Shown here piece by piece: positions 17,110-27,919 of a stretch of DNA of 64,000 nt. Position numbers and translations under genes: made by a program. This DNA is from CAVRQM01 sp963732775 (GTDB lineage: Bacteria > Pseudomonadota > Alphaproteobacteria > Acetobacterales > Acetobacteraceae): positions 1 to 64,000 of the forward strand of contig CAVTAR010000002.1 in NCBI GenBank assembly GCA_963732775.1, in the 5' to 3' direction. Below the pieces are notes generated by a model. The model searched no databases. It was not told the origin of the DNA and saw nothing but the letters and a program-made list of their open reading frames with translations. Every line of letters begins with the position of its first letter. Position 1 is the first letter of the stretch.

Positions 17110-17763
17110 ATGACCCGCACCATCCTGTTCGATCTCGACGGCACCCTGGTGGATTCCGTCCCCGACCTCACGACCGCGCTGAACCGGCTGCTCGCCGGGC
17201 GCGGGCTCGCCGGGTTCGCCCAGGCCGACGTGGTGCCGATGGTGGGGGACGGCGCGCGGGTGCTGGTGGAGCGCGCCTTCGCCGCGCGCGACGGGGTGGC
17301 GGACGACGCGGCGGTGGCGGCGTTCGTCGCCGACTACACGGAGCACGTCGCGGGCGACACGCGCGCCTACCCCGGCGTGATCGAGACGCTCGCCGGCTTG
17401 CGTGCCGCCGGCTGGGTGTGCGCCGTCTGCACCAACAAGCCGGAGGCGGCGGCACGCAAGCTCCTCGCCGCGCTGGGCATCGGCGAGCAGTTCGCGGCGG
17501 TGGGCGGCGGCGACAGCTTTCCGGTGCGCAAGCCGGACCCGCGGCACCTGCTCGCCACGCTGGACGCGGCCGGTGGCGCGCCGGATCGTGCCGTGATGGT
17601 GGGCGACCACCACAACGACGTGGCCGCCGCCGCCGGGGCCGGGCTGCCGTGCATCTTCGCGGCGTGGGGCTATTCCGTCCGCAATGCCGGGGCCGACGCG
17701 GCCGCGGTGGCGGAGCGGTTCGATGCGGTGCCGGCGATCGCGGAGCGCCTGCTGGCCGGGTGA
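17110..17763 (+). CDS. gph: Phosphoglycolate phosphatase (HAD superfamily)
   Basis: Hydrolyses 2-phosphoglycolate to glycolate, salvaging a by-product of DNA repair or oxygenase activity. HAD motifs: FDLDGTLVD (nucleophile Asp), CTNKPEAAA (Thr in motif II), KPDPRHLL (Lys, motif III) and MVGDHHNDVAAA (motif IV). The helical cap lies between motifs I and II. 217 residues is right for the family. The ATG at 17110 follows aaagg. It diverges from glmU, a neighbourhood seen in other Rhodospirillales. Motif IV reads GDHHND where most have GDSxND, a conservative change. Other HAD phosphatases cannot be wholly excluded. Confidence 0.88.
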   Translation: MTRTILFDLDGTLVDSVPDLTTALNRLLAGRGLAGFAQADVVPMVGDGARVLVERAFAARDGVADDAAVAAFVADYTEHVAGDTRAYPGVIETLAGLRAAGWVCAVCTNKPEAAARKLLAALGIGEQFAAVGGGDSFPVRKPDPRHLLATLDAAGGAPDRAVMVGDHHNDVAAAAGAGLPCIFAAWGYSVRNAGADAAAVAERFDAVPAIAERLLAG

Positions 17764-17768
17764 GGGCC

Positions 17769-19199
17769 TCAGGGCAGCAGCACCGCCGAGCCCAGGGTGG
17801 CGCGCGCCTCCAGCGCCCGGTGTGCGTCGGCGGCCTGGTCGAGGCGCCAGCGGCGTGGCTCGGGCCGCCGCAGGACGCCGCGCCGCAGGGCGGCGAACAG
17901 CATCGTGGCGAGCCGCTCGGCCTCGGGGCGCGTGCCGGTGTAGTGGCCGAAATTGGGGCGCGAGAGCCGGAGCGAGCGGCCCGCGAGGGCGCCGACGTCG
18001 AGCGCCGGCAGGTTGCCGGACGCCTGGCCGAAGCTCACCAGATGTCCGCGCACGGCCAGGCTGTCAAGCGAGCCGTGGACCGTCGCGGCACCCACGCCGT
18101 CGAACACCGCGTCCACCCCGCGTCCGCCGGTCAGCGCCCGCACCTGGGCCGCGACATCCTCGCCCACCAGCACGGCGTCGCAGCCGCTTTCCCGTGCGGC
18201 GGCGGCCTTCGCGTCGCTGCCGACCGCGCCGATGACGCGAACGCCGAGGGCCGACGCCCATTGCGCCAGCAGCGAGCCGGTGCCGCCGGCGGCCGCGTGG
18301 ACCAGCACCGTCTCGCCGGCGCGCACGGGATGCACGTCGTGCAGCAGGAACGCCGCCGTCATCCCTTTCAGCAGCACGGCGGCGGCGGTGACGTCGTCGA
18401 TGTCGTCTGGCAGCGGCAGCACCAGGTCGGCCGGCATGGTGCGCTCAGTGGCGTAGGCGCCGGACGGCGCGCAGGCGTAGGCGACGCGCTGGCCGGGGCG
18501 GAGCGGCACGCCCGCGCCGGCGGCGAGCACCACGCCCGCCGCCTCCATGCCGGGCACGCCGGGCGGATCGACGAGGCGGAAGCGGCCGGTGCGGGCGTAG
18601 ACGTCGATGAAGTTCACGCCGATGGCGGTGTGGCGCAGCCGCACCTCGCCCGGCCCGGCATTGGCCACCGGCCAGGGCTCGAGCCGCAGCACCTCCGGGC
18701 CGCCATGGGCGCGCATGACGATGGCGCGCGCGGCCGCCGTCGCGAGCGACGGGACGGCGGCCGCGCCGTGGAGGTGCCGGCGCAGGCCGTGGAAGCCGGC
18801 TTCGTAGATGTCGCGGCCGAGCAAGTCCGCGAGGCCCGCCTGCTGCCCGGCAGGCGCCTGGAAGCGGCCCTCCCAGGTCCACAACGTACGTGCCTCGCCG
18901 CTCACCGGCCGCAGTCGCATCTCGGAGACGTAGTCCCGCAGCGCCAGCGTGGCCGAGACGATGCCGTAGCGCACGGCGTGGTCGCGGTCCGACAGCGCCA
19001 GCAGCCGTTCGCGCACCTGGCCGCCGTCGCGCAGCGTGAAGGCGCGCACGCTGCCGACCGTGTCGGGCGCGCGGAACCCCTCGATGCTGCTATCGGAGAT
19101 GGCCGGGTGCCAGCGGCGGTGGCTGTTGAAGTCGCGCAGCAACGCCCAGACGTCGGCGATCGGCGCGTCGATCATCGCGCTGCGGACGACGTGGGGCAT
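17769..19199 (-). CDS. SRPBCC domain-quinone oxidoreductase fusion
   Basis: Two-domain protein of 476 residues. Residues 1-~145 are a START-like SRPBCC domain (SAMIDAPIADVWALLRDFNS, WEGRFQAPAGQQAG), a hydrophobic-ligand pocket related to the free-standing protein encoded just upstream. Residues ~155-476 are a zinc-free MDR quinone oxidoreductase: AIGVNFIDVYARTG, VPGMEAAGVV, VHAAAGGTGSLLAQWA (NADPH loop), and SFGQASGNLP. The ATG at 19199 begins a normal SRPBCC N-terminus and there is no stop between domains. It is the last gene of the minus-strand run that starts with the Liv transporter genes. The fusion suggests a ligand carrier feeding a reductase. Confidence 0.85.
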   Translation of the reverse strand: MPHVVRSAMIDAPIADVWALLRDFNSHRRWHPAISDSSIEGFRAPDTVGSVRAFTLRDGGQVRERLLALSDRDHAVRYGIVSATLALRDYVSEMRLRPVSGEARTLWTWEGRFQAPAGQQAGLADLLGRDIYEAGFHGLRRHLHGAAAVPSLATAAARAIVMRAHGGPEVLRLEPWPVANAGPGEVRLRHTAIGVNFIDVYARTGRFRLVDPPGVPGMEAAGVVLAAGAGVPLRPGQRVAYACAPSGAYATERTMPADLVLPLPDDIDDVTAAAVLLKGMTAAFLLHDVHPVRAGETVLVHAAAGGTGSLLAQWASALGVRVIGAVGSDAKAAAARESGCDAVLVGEDVAAQVRALTGGRGVDAVFDGVGAATVHGSLDSLAVRGHLVSFGQASGNLPALDVGALAGRSLRLSRPNFGHYTGTRPEAERLATMLFAALRRGVLRRPEPRRWRLDQAADAHRALEARATLGSAVLLP

Positions 19200-19231
19200 C
19201 AGTGCGGCCCGCCCCTCACGAACGGCACCAT

Positions 19232-19669
19232 CTATCGCCCCATCACCAGCTTCAGCCGCTCCAGCCCGGCGCGGAAAACTCCCTCGCCTACCTGTTTCTG
19301 CAACGACACAGCACGGTCGGGCGGGCACTCGAACTCGGCCTGCCACTCGGCAAAGGTCGTGTCGGTCTCGGTGATCGGAAACAGCCGCAGCGTGGCGACG
19401 TAGTCGGACAGCGGCAACGGACTCTCTAGGATCGAGTACGTCACGGAATACTCGTAGTCGGACAGCGCCAGCAGGCGTTCGCGGAAGCGTTCCCGGCTGC
19501 GCAGCGTGAAGGCGCGCACGCAGCCGATGCGGTCGGCCGGCAGGCCATCCTCGATGCGGCTCTCGGCGACCGGCGGCAGCCATTGCGGCAGCCCGTTGAA
19601 GTCGCGCACCACGCCCCAGACCCGCGCGGCCGGGGCCTCGATGACGGCCGAGACGTAGACGCGCGGCAC
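19232..19669 (-). CDS. SRPBCC (polyketide cyclase/START-like) family protein
   Basis: 145-residue ligand-binding-fold protein of the Polyketide_cyc2 class: VSAVIEAPAARVWGVVRDFN, then IGCVRAFTLR, LSDYEYSVTYSILESPLP and FEWQAEFECP-like segments, ending in a long C-terminal helix. It is similar to the N domain of the next protein (shared DFN, VRAFTLR, RERLLALSD), so the two probably arose by duplication. The GTG start at 19669 lies three bases after the flotillin stop, which argues for coupled expression. The ligand is unknown. Confidence 0.8.
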   Translation of the reverse strand: MPRVYVSAVIEAPAARVWGVVRDFNGLPQWLPPVAESRIEDGLPADRIGCVRAFTLRSRERFRERLLALSDYEYSVTYSILESPLPLSDYVATLRLFPITETDTTFAEWQAEFECPPDRAVSLQKQVGEGVFRAGLERLKLVMGR

Positions 19670-19671
19670 GG

Positions 19672-21351
19672 CTACTCCGCGGCCCGCTTGTCCTGCGTGA
19701 TGGCGGCGAGGCCCGCCGCCACGCCGGCGCCGCCCAAGCCGCCGACCGTGGACGGGTCCATGCCGATCTCGCGCAGCAGGCTGTCGATCAGCGGCGCCTG
19801 CGCCCGGTACTTCAGCGCCGAGTTCACCACGCCGTCGGTGATCGAGCCGGACGGCATCCCGTCGTGGGCGGCGTGACCCGTGCCCAGGCCGTCGACCTGC
19901 AGGATCTTGATGCTCTCGATGCGCTCCATCGGGCGCACGCTCTCGCGCACGATGGCCTCGAGCTTCTCGATCAGCAGCATGCGCGCGGCCGAGGCGCGGC
20001 TCTCGGGCGTCAGCGTGTTGCGTGCCTCGTTCATCAGGCGCGTGCCCTCGGCCTCGATCTCCTGGCGCAGGCGCAGGGCGAGCGCGCGGATCTTGTCCGC
20101 CTCGGCGTCGCTCTCGGCGCCGATGCGCACCGCCTCGGCGCGGTCGGTGGCCGCGGCGCGCTCGGCCTCGGCGTGGGTGCGGATCAGCAGCGCCTCGCGT
20201 TCGGCCGATTGCGCGGCGCCGATCAGGTCGATGCGCTTGCGGCGTTCGGCCACTTCCGCCTCGCGGGCGGTGAAGACCTGCTCCTCCGCCGACACGGCGA
20301 GTGCGCGCGCATGTTCGGCCGCCGCCTGCGCCTCGCTCTGCGCACGCGACTGGCCGGCGACCGCGATGGCGCGTTCCTGCTCGGCCAACTCCAAGGCGCG
20401 GCGGCGTTCCACCTCGAGCTTCTGGATGTCCAGTTCGCGAGCGATGCGCTCGACATCCAGCGCGCGCTCCTGCGCCATGCGCGCGAGTTCGACCGACTCG
20501 CGGGCGCGAATCTGGCTCTCCTCCGCCTCGCGCTCGCGTTCGGCGCGTTCGCGGATCAGCTCGGACCGCTGTACCGCGCGCCGCACCTCGATCTCGCGCT
20601 CCTGGCCGAGGCGGGCATACTCGCCGTCGCGGTCGATGGTGAGCTGCAGCTTCTCGCTCTCCAGGTTCTTGTTGCGAATCTGGATGAGGGTGTCCTGCTC
20701 GATGTCGTTGCGCGCCTTGCGCCGGCGTTCGATCTGCTCGGTGAGCTGGGTCAGGCCCTCGGCGTCGAAGGCGTTGGACGGGTTGAAGAACTCCATCGGC
20801 GTCTGGTCGAGTGCGGTGAGCGACACCGCCTCCAGCTCGAGCCCGTTGAGGGCCAGGCTTTCGGCCACCTCGGCGCGCACGCGGCGAACGTAGTCGCCCC
20901 GCTTCTCGTGCATTTCCTCCATGGTCAGCTCGGCCGCGACACTGCGCAGCGCATCGACGAACTTGCCCTCCACCAGCTCGCGCAGCGCCTCGGGCTCCGT
21001 TGTTCGCCGTCCCAGCGTCTGCGCCGCCGCGGCGACCGCTTCCGGCGTGGGAGCGACGCGGACGTAGAACTCGGCGACCACGTCGACGCGCATGCGGTTG
21101 CGGGTGATGAGTGCGGCCTCGCGCCCGCGCCGCACCTCGAGCCGCAGCGTGCGCATGTTCACCGGCGTGACTTCGTGGATGATCGGCAGCACCAGCGCGC
21201 CGCCGCCGATCACCACGGTCTGGCCGCCGAAGCCGGTGCGCACGAAGCTGGTTTCCTTGCTGCTGCGGCGATACAGCCATTGCAGCAGGTACACCACCGC
21301 CGCCACGATCGCGGCGAGGAGCACCAACACGACGAGCAGAGTGCCAAGCAT
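19672..21351 (-). CDS. Flotillin family protein
   Basis: Membrane-associated scaffold of the SPFH/flotillin family, thought to organise ordered membrane domains. An N-terminal membrane helix (GTLLVVLVLLAAIVAAVVYL) precedes the SPFH domain (about 40-210: VVIGGGALVLPIIHEV, MRVDVVAEFYVRV). A long coiled coil rich in Ala, Glu and Arg follows (about 220-470), then a glycine-rich tail. At 559 residues it matches YqiK-like proteins. It ends directly before the SRPBCC gene and begins 10 bases after the LivF-UPF0261 stop, so it shares that transcript. A flotillin inside a transporter operon is unusual. Confidence 0.9.
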   Translation of the reverse strand: MLGTLLVVLVLLAAIVAAVVYLLQWLYRRSSKETSFVRTGFGGQTVVIGGGALVLPIIHEVTPVNMRTLRLEVRRGREAALITRNRMRVDVVAEFYVRVAPTPEAVAAAAQTLGRRTTEPEALRELVEGKFVDALRSVAAELTMEEMHEKRGDYVRRVRAEVAESLALNGLELEAVSLTALDQTPMEFFNPSNAFDAEGLTQLTEQIERRRKARNDIEQDTLIQIRNKNLESEKLQLTIDRDGEYARLGQEREIEVRRAVQRSELIRERAEREREAEESQIRARESVELARMAQERALDVERIARELDIQKLEVERRRALELAEQERAIAVAGQSRAQSEAQAAAEHARALAVSAEEQVFTAREAEVAERRKRIDLIGAAQSAEREALLIRTHAEAERAAATDRAEAVRIGAESDAEADKIRALALRLRQEIEAEGTRLMNEARNTLTPESRASAARMLLIEKLEAIVRESVRPMERIESIKILQVDGLGTGHAAHDGMPSGSITDGVVNSALKYRAQAPLIDSLLREIGMDPSTVGGLGGAGVAAGLAAITQDKRAAE

Positions 21352-21360
21352 GACGCCTCC

Positions 21361-23476
<2,116 letters not shown>

Positions 23477-23484
<8 letters not shown>

Positions 23485-24256
23485 GCGGCGCGCCGAGGTA
23501 GATGCGCTGCACGTCCTCGTCCGCCTCGATCTCGTCCGGGCTGCCGTGGCGGAAGATCTTCGCCTGGTGCATGACCGTCACGGTGTCGGCGACCCGGAGC
23601 GCCACGTCGAGGTCGTGCTCGATGATGACGAAGCCCATGTGCGACGGCATGGCGCGCAGGATGTCCACTAGGTCGCGCCGCTCGGCCGGCGACAGGCCGG
23701 CCGCGGGTTCGTCGAACAGGATCAGCCGGGGCGCGCCGGCCAGCGCCATGCCGATTTCGAGCTGGCGCAGTTCGCCGTGCGAGAGTTCGCCGACGATGCG
23801 GCCGAGCTGGTGATCCATATGGACCGCATGGGCGAGCCGCTCGGCCTGCTCCATGTCGGGGCCGTCGCGGCGTGGGCGTAGCGGCGAGAAGCGGCCGCGC
23901 GAGACGCCGCGCACGGCGAGGAACAGGCTGTCGCGGATCGTGAGGCCGCGGAAGGGCAGGCTGATCTGGTAGGTGCGTCGCAGCCCGCGCCGGATGCGCT
24001 CGTGCGCGGGCAGGCTGGTCACGTCCTCGCCGAAGAAGCGCACGCGGCCGGTGGTGGGCGGGAAGTCGCCGGTGATGCAGTTGAACAGCGTGGTCTTGCC
24101 CGCGCCGTTGGAGCCGAGGATGGCGCGGCGTTCGCCGGGGGCGATGTCGAGCGTGATGTCGGCCAGGGCGACGAGTGCGCCGAAGCGGCGGCCGACGCCG
24201 TCGAGTTCGAGCGCGTGGCGCGTGGCGGACTGCGCGAGGCGCTCGGCACGGTTCAA
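23477..24256 (-). CDS. livG: Branched-chain-type ABC transporter ATPase (LivG)
   Basis: First cytoplasmic ATPase of the Liv-type importer encoded here. Motifs: Walker A GSNGAGKTT, Q-loop TYQISLPF, signature LSHGELR (LSxGE with H), Walker B LILFDEP and the H-loop IIEHD. 259 residues, normal size. The start is a TTG (24256) whose last two bases overlap the TGA of the DUF559 ORF upstream (TTGA). The likely ribosome site (gggagaag) comes from the end of the palindromic repeat there. Hence the repeat element sits exactly at this gene's translation start. Confidence 0.93.
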
Positions 24257-24720
24257 GAATCTTCTCCCTCTCCCTTGGGGAGAGGGCCGGGGTGAGGGGC
24301 TAGCGTCGAGGCGATCGTGATGAGCACTCCTTCGAGGTTCCCAAGCACGTCGCGGTTGGTGAACCGCAGCACGCGCCAGCCTTGTTTGCGGAGCCAGGTG
24401 TCGCGTGCAGCATCGCTCGCGATCTGCGCGGGGAGCGCGTGTGTCTCGCCGTCGATCTCGATTACGAGTCTCGATGCGACGAAGGCGAAGTCGAGCACGT
24501 ATGCTCCCGCCGGCACCTGCCGTCGCGCCTTGCAGCCTTGCAGGCCGCCATCGCGAAGCGCGCGCCAGAGCGCCCGTTCCGCTGGCGTGGCATGGCGCCG
24601 TAGCGCTCTCGCGTTGTCCTTCAGAGATCGTGCGGCTCGCCCCTCACCCCGGCCCTCTCCCAAAGGGAGAGGGTGCAGGTCTACGTTCGGCTGACGGCCA
24701 GGGTGCGGGGCGAATTGCAT
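24253..24720 (-). CDS. DUF559 endonuclease-like protein, copy 1, within a repeat-bounded element
   Basis: 155 residues with a central DUF559 domain (about 35-135), a Vsr-like member of the PD-(D/E)XK nuclease fold. Seen: TPAERALWRALRDG, RRQVPAGAYVLDFAF, VIEIDGETH (acidic ExD) and GWRVLRFTNRDV. Both ends of the protein are encoded by the flanking palindromes (PLPLGEGRGEG at the N side, PHPGPLPKGEG at the C side). It lies between livK (stop ten bases upstream of its ATG) and livG, whose TTG start overlaps its stop. About half the core residues match copy 2 at 27916-28353. The nuclease active-site pattern is complete, but biological function is unknown. Confidence 0.8.
   Translation of the reverse strand: MQFAPHPGRQPNVDLHPLPLGEGRGEGRAARSLKDNARALRRHATPAERALWRALRDGGLQGCKARRQVPAGAYVLDFAFVASRLVIEIDGETHALPAQIASDAARDTWLRKQGWRVLRFTNRDVLGNLEGVLITIASTLAPHPGPLPKGEGEDS
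24266..24300. repeat. Palindromic repeat, left side of DUF559 element 1
   Basis: Hairpin with 9-base arms (ccctctccc / gggagaggg, loop ttg) followed by ccggggtgaggggc. It is the inverse of the copy at 24639-24673. It supplies the C-terminus of the DUF559 ORF and the ribosome site of livG. Confidence 0.85.
24639..24673. repeat. Palindromic repeat, right side of DUF559 element 1
   Basis: gcccctcaccccggccctct followed by a hairpin closed by ggagaggg, in inverted orientation to 24266-24300. The adjoining gtgcggctcg is also present beside the solo repeat at 33691. Confidence 0.85.
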
Positions 24721-24729
24721 CGCGCTATA

Positions 24730-25992
24730 TCACGGGCACTCCGGGTTGGTCCGGCTCGGCGCACCGCGGGCGACAAAGGCGGCGCGGTCCTCGCCGAGCG
24801 TCTCGTCCACGTCGGGGATGACCTTCACCACCTTGTTCAGCAGGTTGCCGCCGGGGCCCTTCTCCACTTCGGTCACGAAGATGGTGGCGACCGCCTGCCG
24901 GTTCTGGTCGAGGTGCACGGGGCCGGTCGGCGTGTCGAAGCTCTCCTTGGCCAGTGCCGCCCGGAACTTTTCTTCTCCGCCCGACAGGTCGCCGCCGACC
25001 TCCTTCAGCGCGCGCATCACCGCGGTCGCGTTGACGTAGTAGGCGTGGGCGAACAGGCTCGGGCTCGGCAGCCCGTCCGGGAACATCCGGCGGTAGTCGG
25101 CCACGAATTTCTGCCAGCGCGGGTCGTCCCAGGTATCGGCGACCGGGCCCGCCGAGGCGGTGCCGACCACCTCGTCGCGTTGCTTGCCCTTCACGCCTAG
25201 CACGGTCTGGTCCACCGTGATGGACCCGCCAACCAGTGGCGCCGTGCCGCCCGATTGCTGGTATTGGGTCAGGAAGTTGATTGCATCCGACCCGCCGAGC
25301 GCCACGTACAGCGCGTCGATGTCGGCCGGCAGGGCCGCGATCACCGAGGAGTAGTCGCGCGTGCCGAGCGGCACCCAGGCCTTCTGCACCACGTGCCCGC
25401 CGGCGCGGCAGAAGCCGCTCATGAAGCCCTGCACCTGCGTATAGGGAAAGCTGTAGTCCTCGGCGATCACCGCGACCCGCTTGAACCCCTTCGTGCCGTA
25501 GGCGTAGTCGCCGAGGCCGGCCATCCATTGCGCGCCGTCGGTGCTGAAACGGAAGAAGTTGGGCGCCGGGTCGAACAGCGTGGTCTCCGACGCGGCCGAG
25601 CTGCCGTTGACGAACGTGGTTCCAGGTTGGGTCTTGGCGTAGTCGCGCATGGCGATGCCTTCGCTGCCGGAGAGGGGTCCGATCAGCACCGCGACATGGT
25701 CCTGCTCGACCAGCTTGCGGGCGGCGCGGATGGCGGTGTCAGGCTCGCCGTTGCTGCTGCCGGTGAGCAGCTCGATCCTCTTGCCGTCGATCGCGCCACC
25801 GGCCTCGGCGATGGCCATGCGGATGCCGCGCATGCCGTCCTGGCCGGGCACCGCGAACGGGCCTTCCAGCGTGGCGAGCCCGCCGATGCGGATGTCCTCC
25901 GCACGGACCGACAACGGCAGTGCGGCGACTGCCGCGCAGACGAAGGCGGCGGAAAGTCTCAGTATGGTCGTCCCCCTGGTATGGATCGTCAC
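24730..25992 (-). CDS. Branched-chain-type ABC substrate-binding protein (LivK), in frame with LivM
   Basis: Periplasmic ligand-binding protein of the Liv/amide-binding class, about 420 residues. A signal peptide (LRLSAAFVCAAVAALPLSVRA) is cleaved before EDIRIGG, then come ATLEGPFAVPGQDGMRG, VLIGPLSGSEG and VAVIAEDYSFPYTQV. No stop separates it from LivM upstream, so translation could yield one 770-residue protein. A separate start is possible at GTG 25992. The TGA that would end LivM in the next frame overlaps that GTG (GTGA), the same coupling used elsewhere in the operon, so one indel in the LivM tail would explain the apparent fusion. The ligand is unknown; the neighbours suggest an aromatic or carboxylic acid. 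Confidence 0.82.
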   Translation of the reverse strand: MTIHTRGTTILRLSAAFVCAAVAALPLSVRAEDIRIGGLATLEGPFAVPGQDGMRGIRMAIAEAGGAIDGKRIELLTGSSNGEPDTAIRAARKLVEQDHVAVLIGPLSGSEGIAMRDYAKTQPGTTFVNGSSAASETTLFDPAPNFFRFSTDGAQWMAGLGDYAYGTKGFKRVAVIAEDYSFPYTQVQGFMSGFCRAGGHVVQKAWVPLGTRDYSSVIAALPADIDALYVALGGSDAINFLTQYQQSGGTAPLVGGSITVDQTVLGVKGKQRDEVVGTASAGPVADTWDDPRWQKFVADYRRMFPDGLPSPSLFAHAYYVNATAVMRALKEVGGDLSGGEEKFRAALAKESFDTPTGPVHLDQNRQAVATIFVTEVEKGPGGNLLNKVVKVIPDVDETLGEDRAAFVARGAPSRTNPECP

Positions 25993-27042
25993 GGCCGGTG
26001 CCGGCGACCCTTGTTGTGACGCACGCGCGCGGTGTTCCCCGGCCCGCGGGAGGCCGGAGCGCAGCCGCGCCCAGAGCCCGAGCAAGCCGTCGGGCGAGAA
26101 CAGCACGATCAGCAGGAAGGCGACACCGATCACGGTGTTGAACCGCTCCGGGTCGATCAGGTCGATGGCGAAGTTCTGCAGCAGCACGTAGACCAGCGCG
26201 CCCAGGAACGGGCCGACCGGGTGCGACAGCCCGCCGATCACGGCCGCGATCAGCACGCCCAGCACCTGGTCGAGCTCGATCGAGCCGGGCGACATGCGCG
26301 TCTGGAACCACACCAGCAGCACGCCGGCGAACGCCGCGATGACCGAGGCGAAGGCGTAGGCGGCGATGCGGTGCGCCGTGACCGCGAAGCCGAGCGAGGC
26401 GAGCCGGCGCGGATTGTCGCGCACCGCCTGCAGCGCGAGGCCGAACGGCGAGGCGGCGACGTGGCGCACCGCCCAGAACGCGGCGACGGCCACCCCGAGC
26501 GACAGGTAGTAGAACGGGATTGGCGCCCGCCAGTCGAGCCCGAACAGGGCGGGCGGGTTGACCTGGGCGAAGCCGTTGAAGCCGTTGAAGATCGGCCAGT
26601 TCTGCTGCGCGAAATAGTAGCAGCCGACGGCGATCGCCAGCGTGATCATGATGGTGGTGATGCCGCTGGTGCGCACCGCGACGGCACCGGCCAGCATGCC
26701 GAACAGCGTGGCGACCAGCAGCGCCATGGGCACCGCCGCGTACCACGCCCAGCCGAGCCCGTGCGCCGTGGCCGGGTTGCCGAACAGGGCGACCATGTAG
26801 CCGGCGAGGCCCGCGACGGTGAGCTGCATCAGGCTGACCATGCCGCCGTAGCCGGCGAGGAACATCAGCGACAGCGCGATGGTGCCCTCGATCAGCGAGG
26901 CGGCGCCGATGCGCAGCGTGAAGAACGGGGTCGCCATTAGCGGGAACACCAGCAGCAGGGCGGCGGCGGCGAGCCAGCCGGGCAGCGGCGGCAGCGGGCG
27001 CGCCGACTCGCTCACGAGCCCTCGCTCATGCGGGCCGACCAA
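25993..27042 (-). CDS. livM: Branched-chain-type ABC transporter permease (LivM)
   Basis: Inner-membrane permease with about nine hydrophobic segments (WLAAAALLLVFPLMATPFF, IMITLAIAVGCYYF and others). It carries the family EAA-like loop GLALQAVRDNPRRLASLGF and ends in the region FSPDGLLGLWARL. It overlaps the LivH stop. A TTG at 27042 or a GTG at 27015 (after gagcgaggg) could start it; the GTG looks better. The frame continues without a stop through SQQGSPAPAV into the LivK signal peptide, so the boundary given here is where an independent LivK would start. LivM tails usually end soon after LWARLR. Confidence 0.85.
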
Positions 27043-27919
27043 GCAGGCCCTGCGGGCGGATCGCCAGCGCCAGGACCATGATGACGAAGGTCAGCACGAT
27101 GCCGTAGGTCGGGAAGTAGGCGAGGCCGAACTGCTCGGCGAGCCCGATCAGCGCCGCCCCGATCGCCGCCCCGGCGATCGAGCCGACGCCGCCGACGACC
27201 ACCACCACCAGCGATGCCAGCAACGTGCGCGCGTCCTCGCCGGGGGCGAGCGACAGCGCGGTGCCGCCGATGACCCCCGCGAACCCCGCAAGCCCCGCGC
27301 CGATGGCGAACACCAGCGCGAACACGGCGGGCACGTTGACGCCGGTGGCGGCCAGCATCGCCCGGTCGTCGACGCCGGCGCGGATCATCATGCCGATCCT
27401 GGTGCGCGAGAGCAGCAGCCAGAGCAGCACGCCGATCACGACGGCGAGCCCCAGCAGCATCAGGCGATAGGTGGGGTAGGGCAGCCAGACCGGGGCACCG
27501 TTGCTGCGGTGGGCAATCGCGATCGGCAGCGTGGTGGCGCCGAACAGCCAGTCGGGCGGGCTGAACTGATAGGCGTTGCCGCCCCAGACCGCGAGCATCA
27601 GGTCGGCCGCGACGATGGAGATGCCGATCGTGACCAGGGTCTGCCGCAGCTCCTGGCCCTCCATGCGGCGGAAGATCGCCCATTGCATCACCGCACCAAG
27701 AGCGGCGATGGCGAGCGCGCCGACGATGACGCCCGCAAACCAGTTACCGGACCGTTGCGCGGCCTCCCAGCCGAGATAGCCGCCGAGCAGGTAGAGCGAG
27801 CCGTGCGCCAGGTTGACGTTGCGCATGAGGCCGAAGATCAGCGTGAAGCCGCTGGCCGCGATGAAATACAGCGCGCCGAGGGTGAGGCCGTTCAGGGTGG
27901 TGAGGAGGAGGAGTTTCAC
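27026..27919 (-). CDS. livH: Branched-chain-type ABC transporter permease (LivH)
   Basis: First permease of the importer, 297 residues, with eight or so helices. Typical features: TLNGLTLGALYFIAASGFTL at the N-terminus, GLMRNVNLAHGSLYLLGGY, the cytoplasmic loop IGMMIRAGVDDRAMLAATGV and the closing LAIRPQGLLGRP. The start is a GTG (27919) overlapping the TGA of the DUF559 ORF (GTGA), with the ribosome site gtgaggg provided by the palindrome. It overlaps LivM by a few bases. Confidence 0.93.
   Translation of the reverse strand: MKLLLLTTLNGLTLGALYFIAASGFTLIFGLMRNVNLAHGSLYLLGGYLGWEAAQRSGNWFAGVIVGALAIAALGAVMQWAIFRRMEGQELRQTLVTIGISIVAADLMLAVWGGNAYQFSPPDWLFGATTLPIAIAHRSNGAPVWLPYPTYRLMLLGLAVVIGVLLWLLLSRTRIGMMIRAGVDDRAMLAATGVNVPAVFALVFAIGAGLAGFAGVIGGTALSLAPGEDARTLLASLVVVVVGGVGSIAGAAIGAALIGLAEQFGLAYFPTYGIVLTFVIMVLALAIRPQGLLGRPA

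Noticed and set aside
24266..24673. Reading the DUF559 flanking palindromes as ordinary transcription terminators
   Set aside because: They occur as related multi-copy units with shared outer sequence, are translated as parts of ORFs, lack T-runs and lie inside an operon whose downstream genes need read-through.
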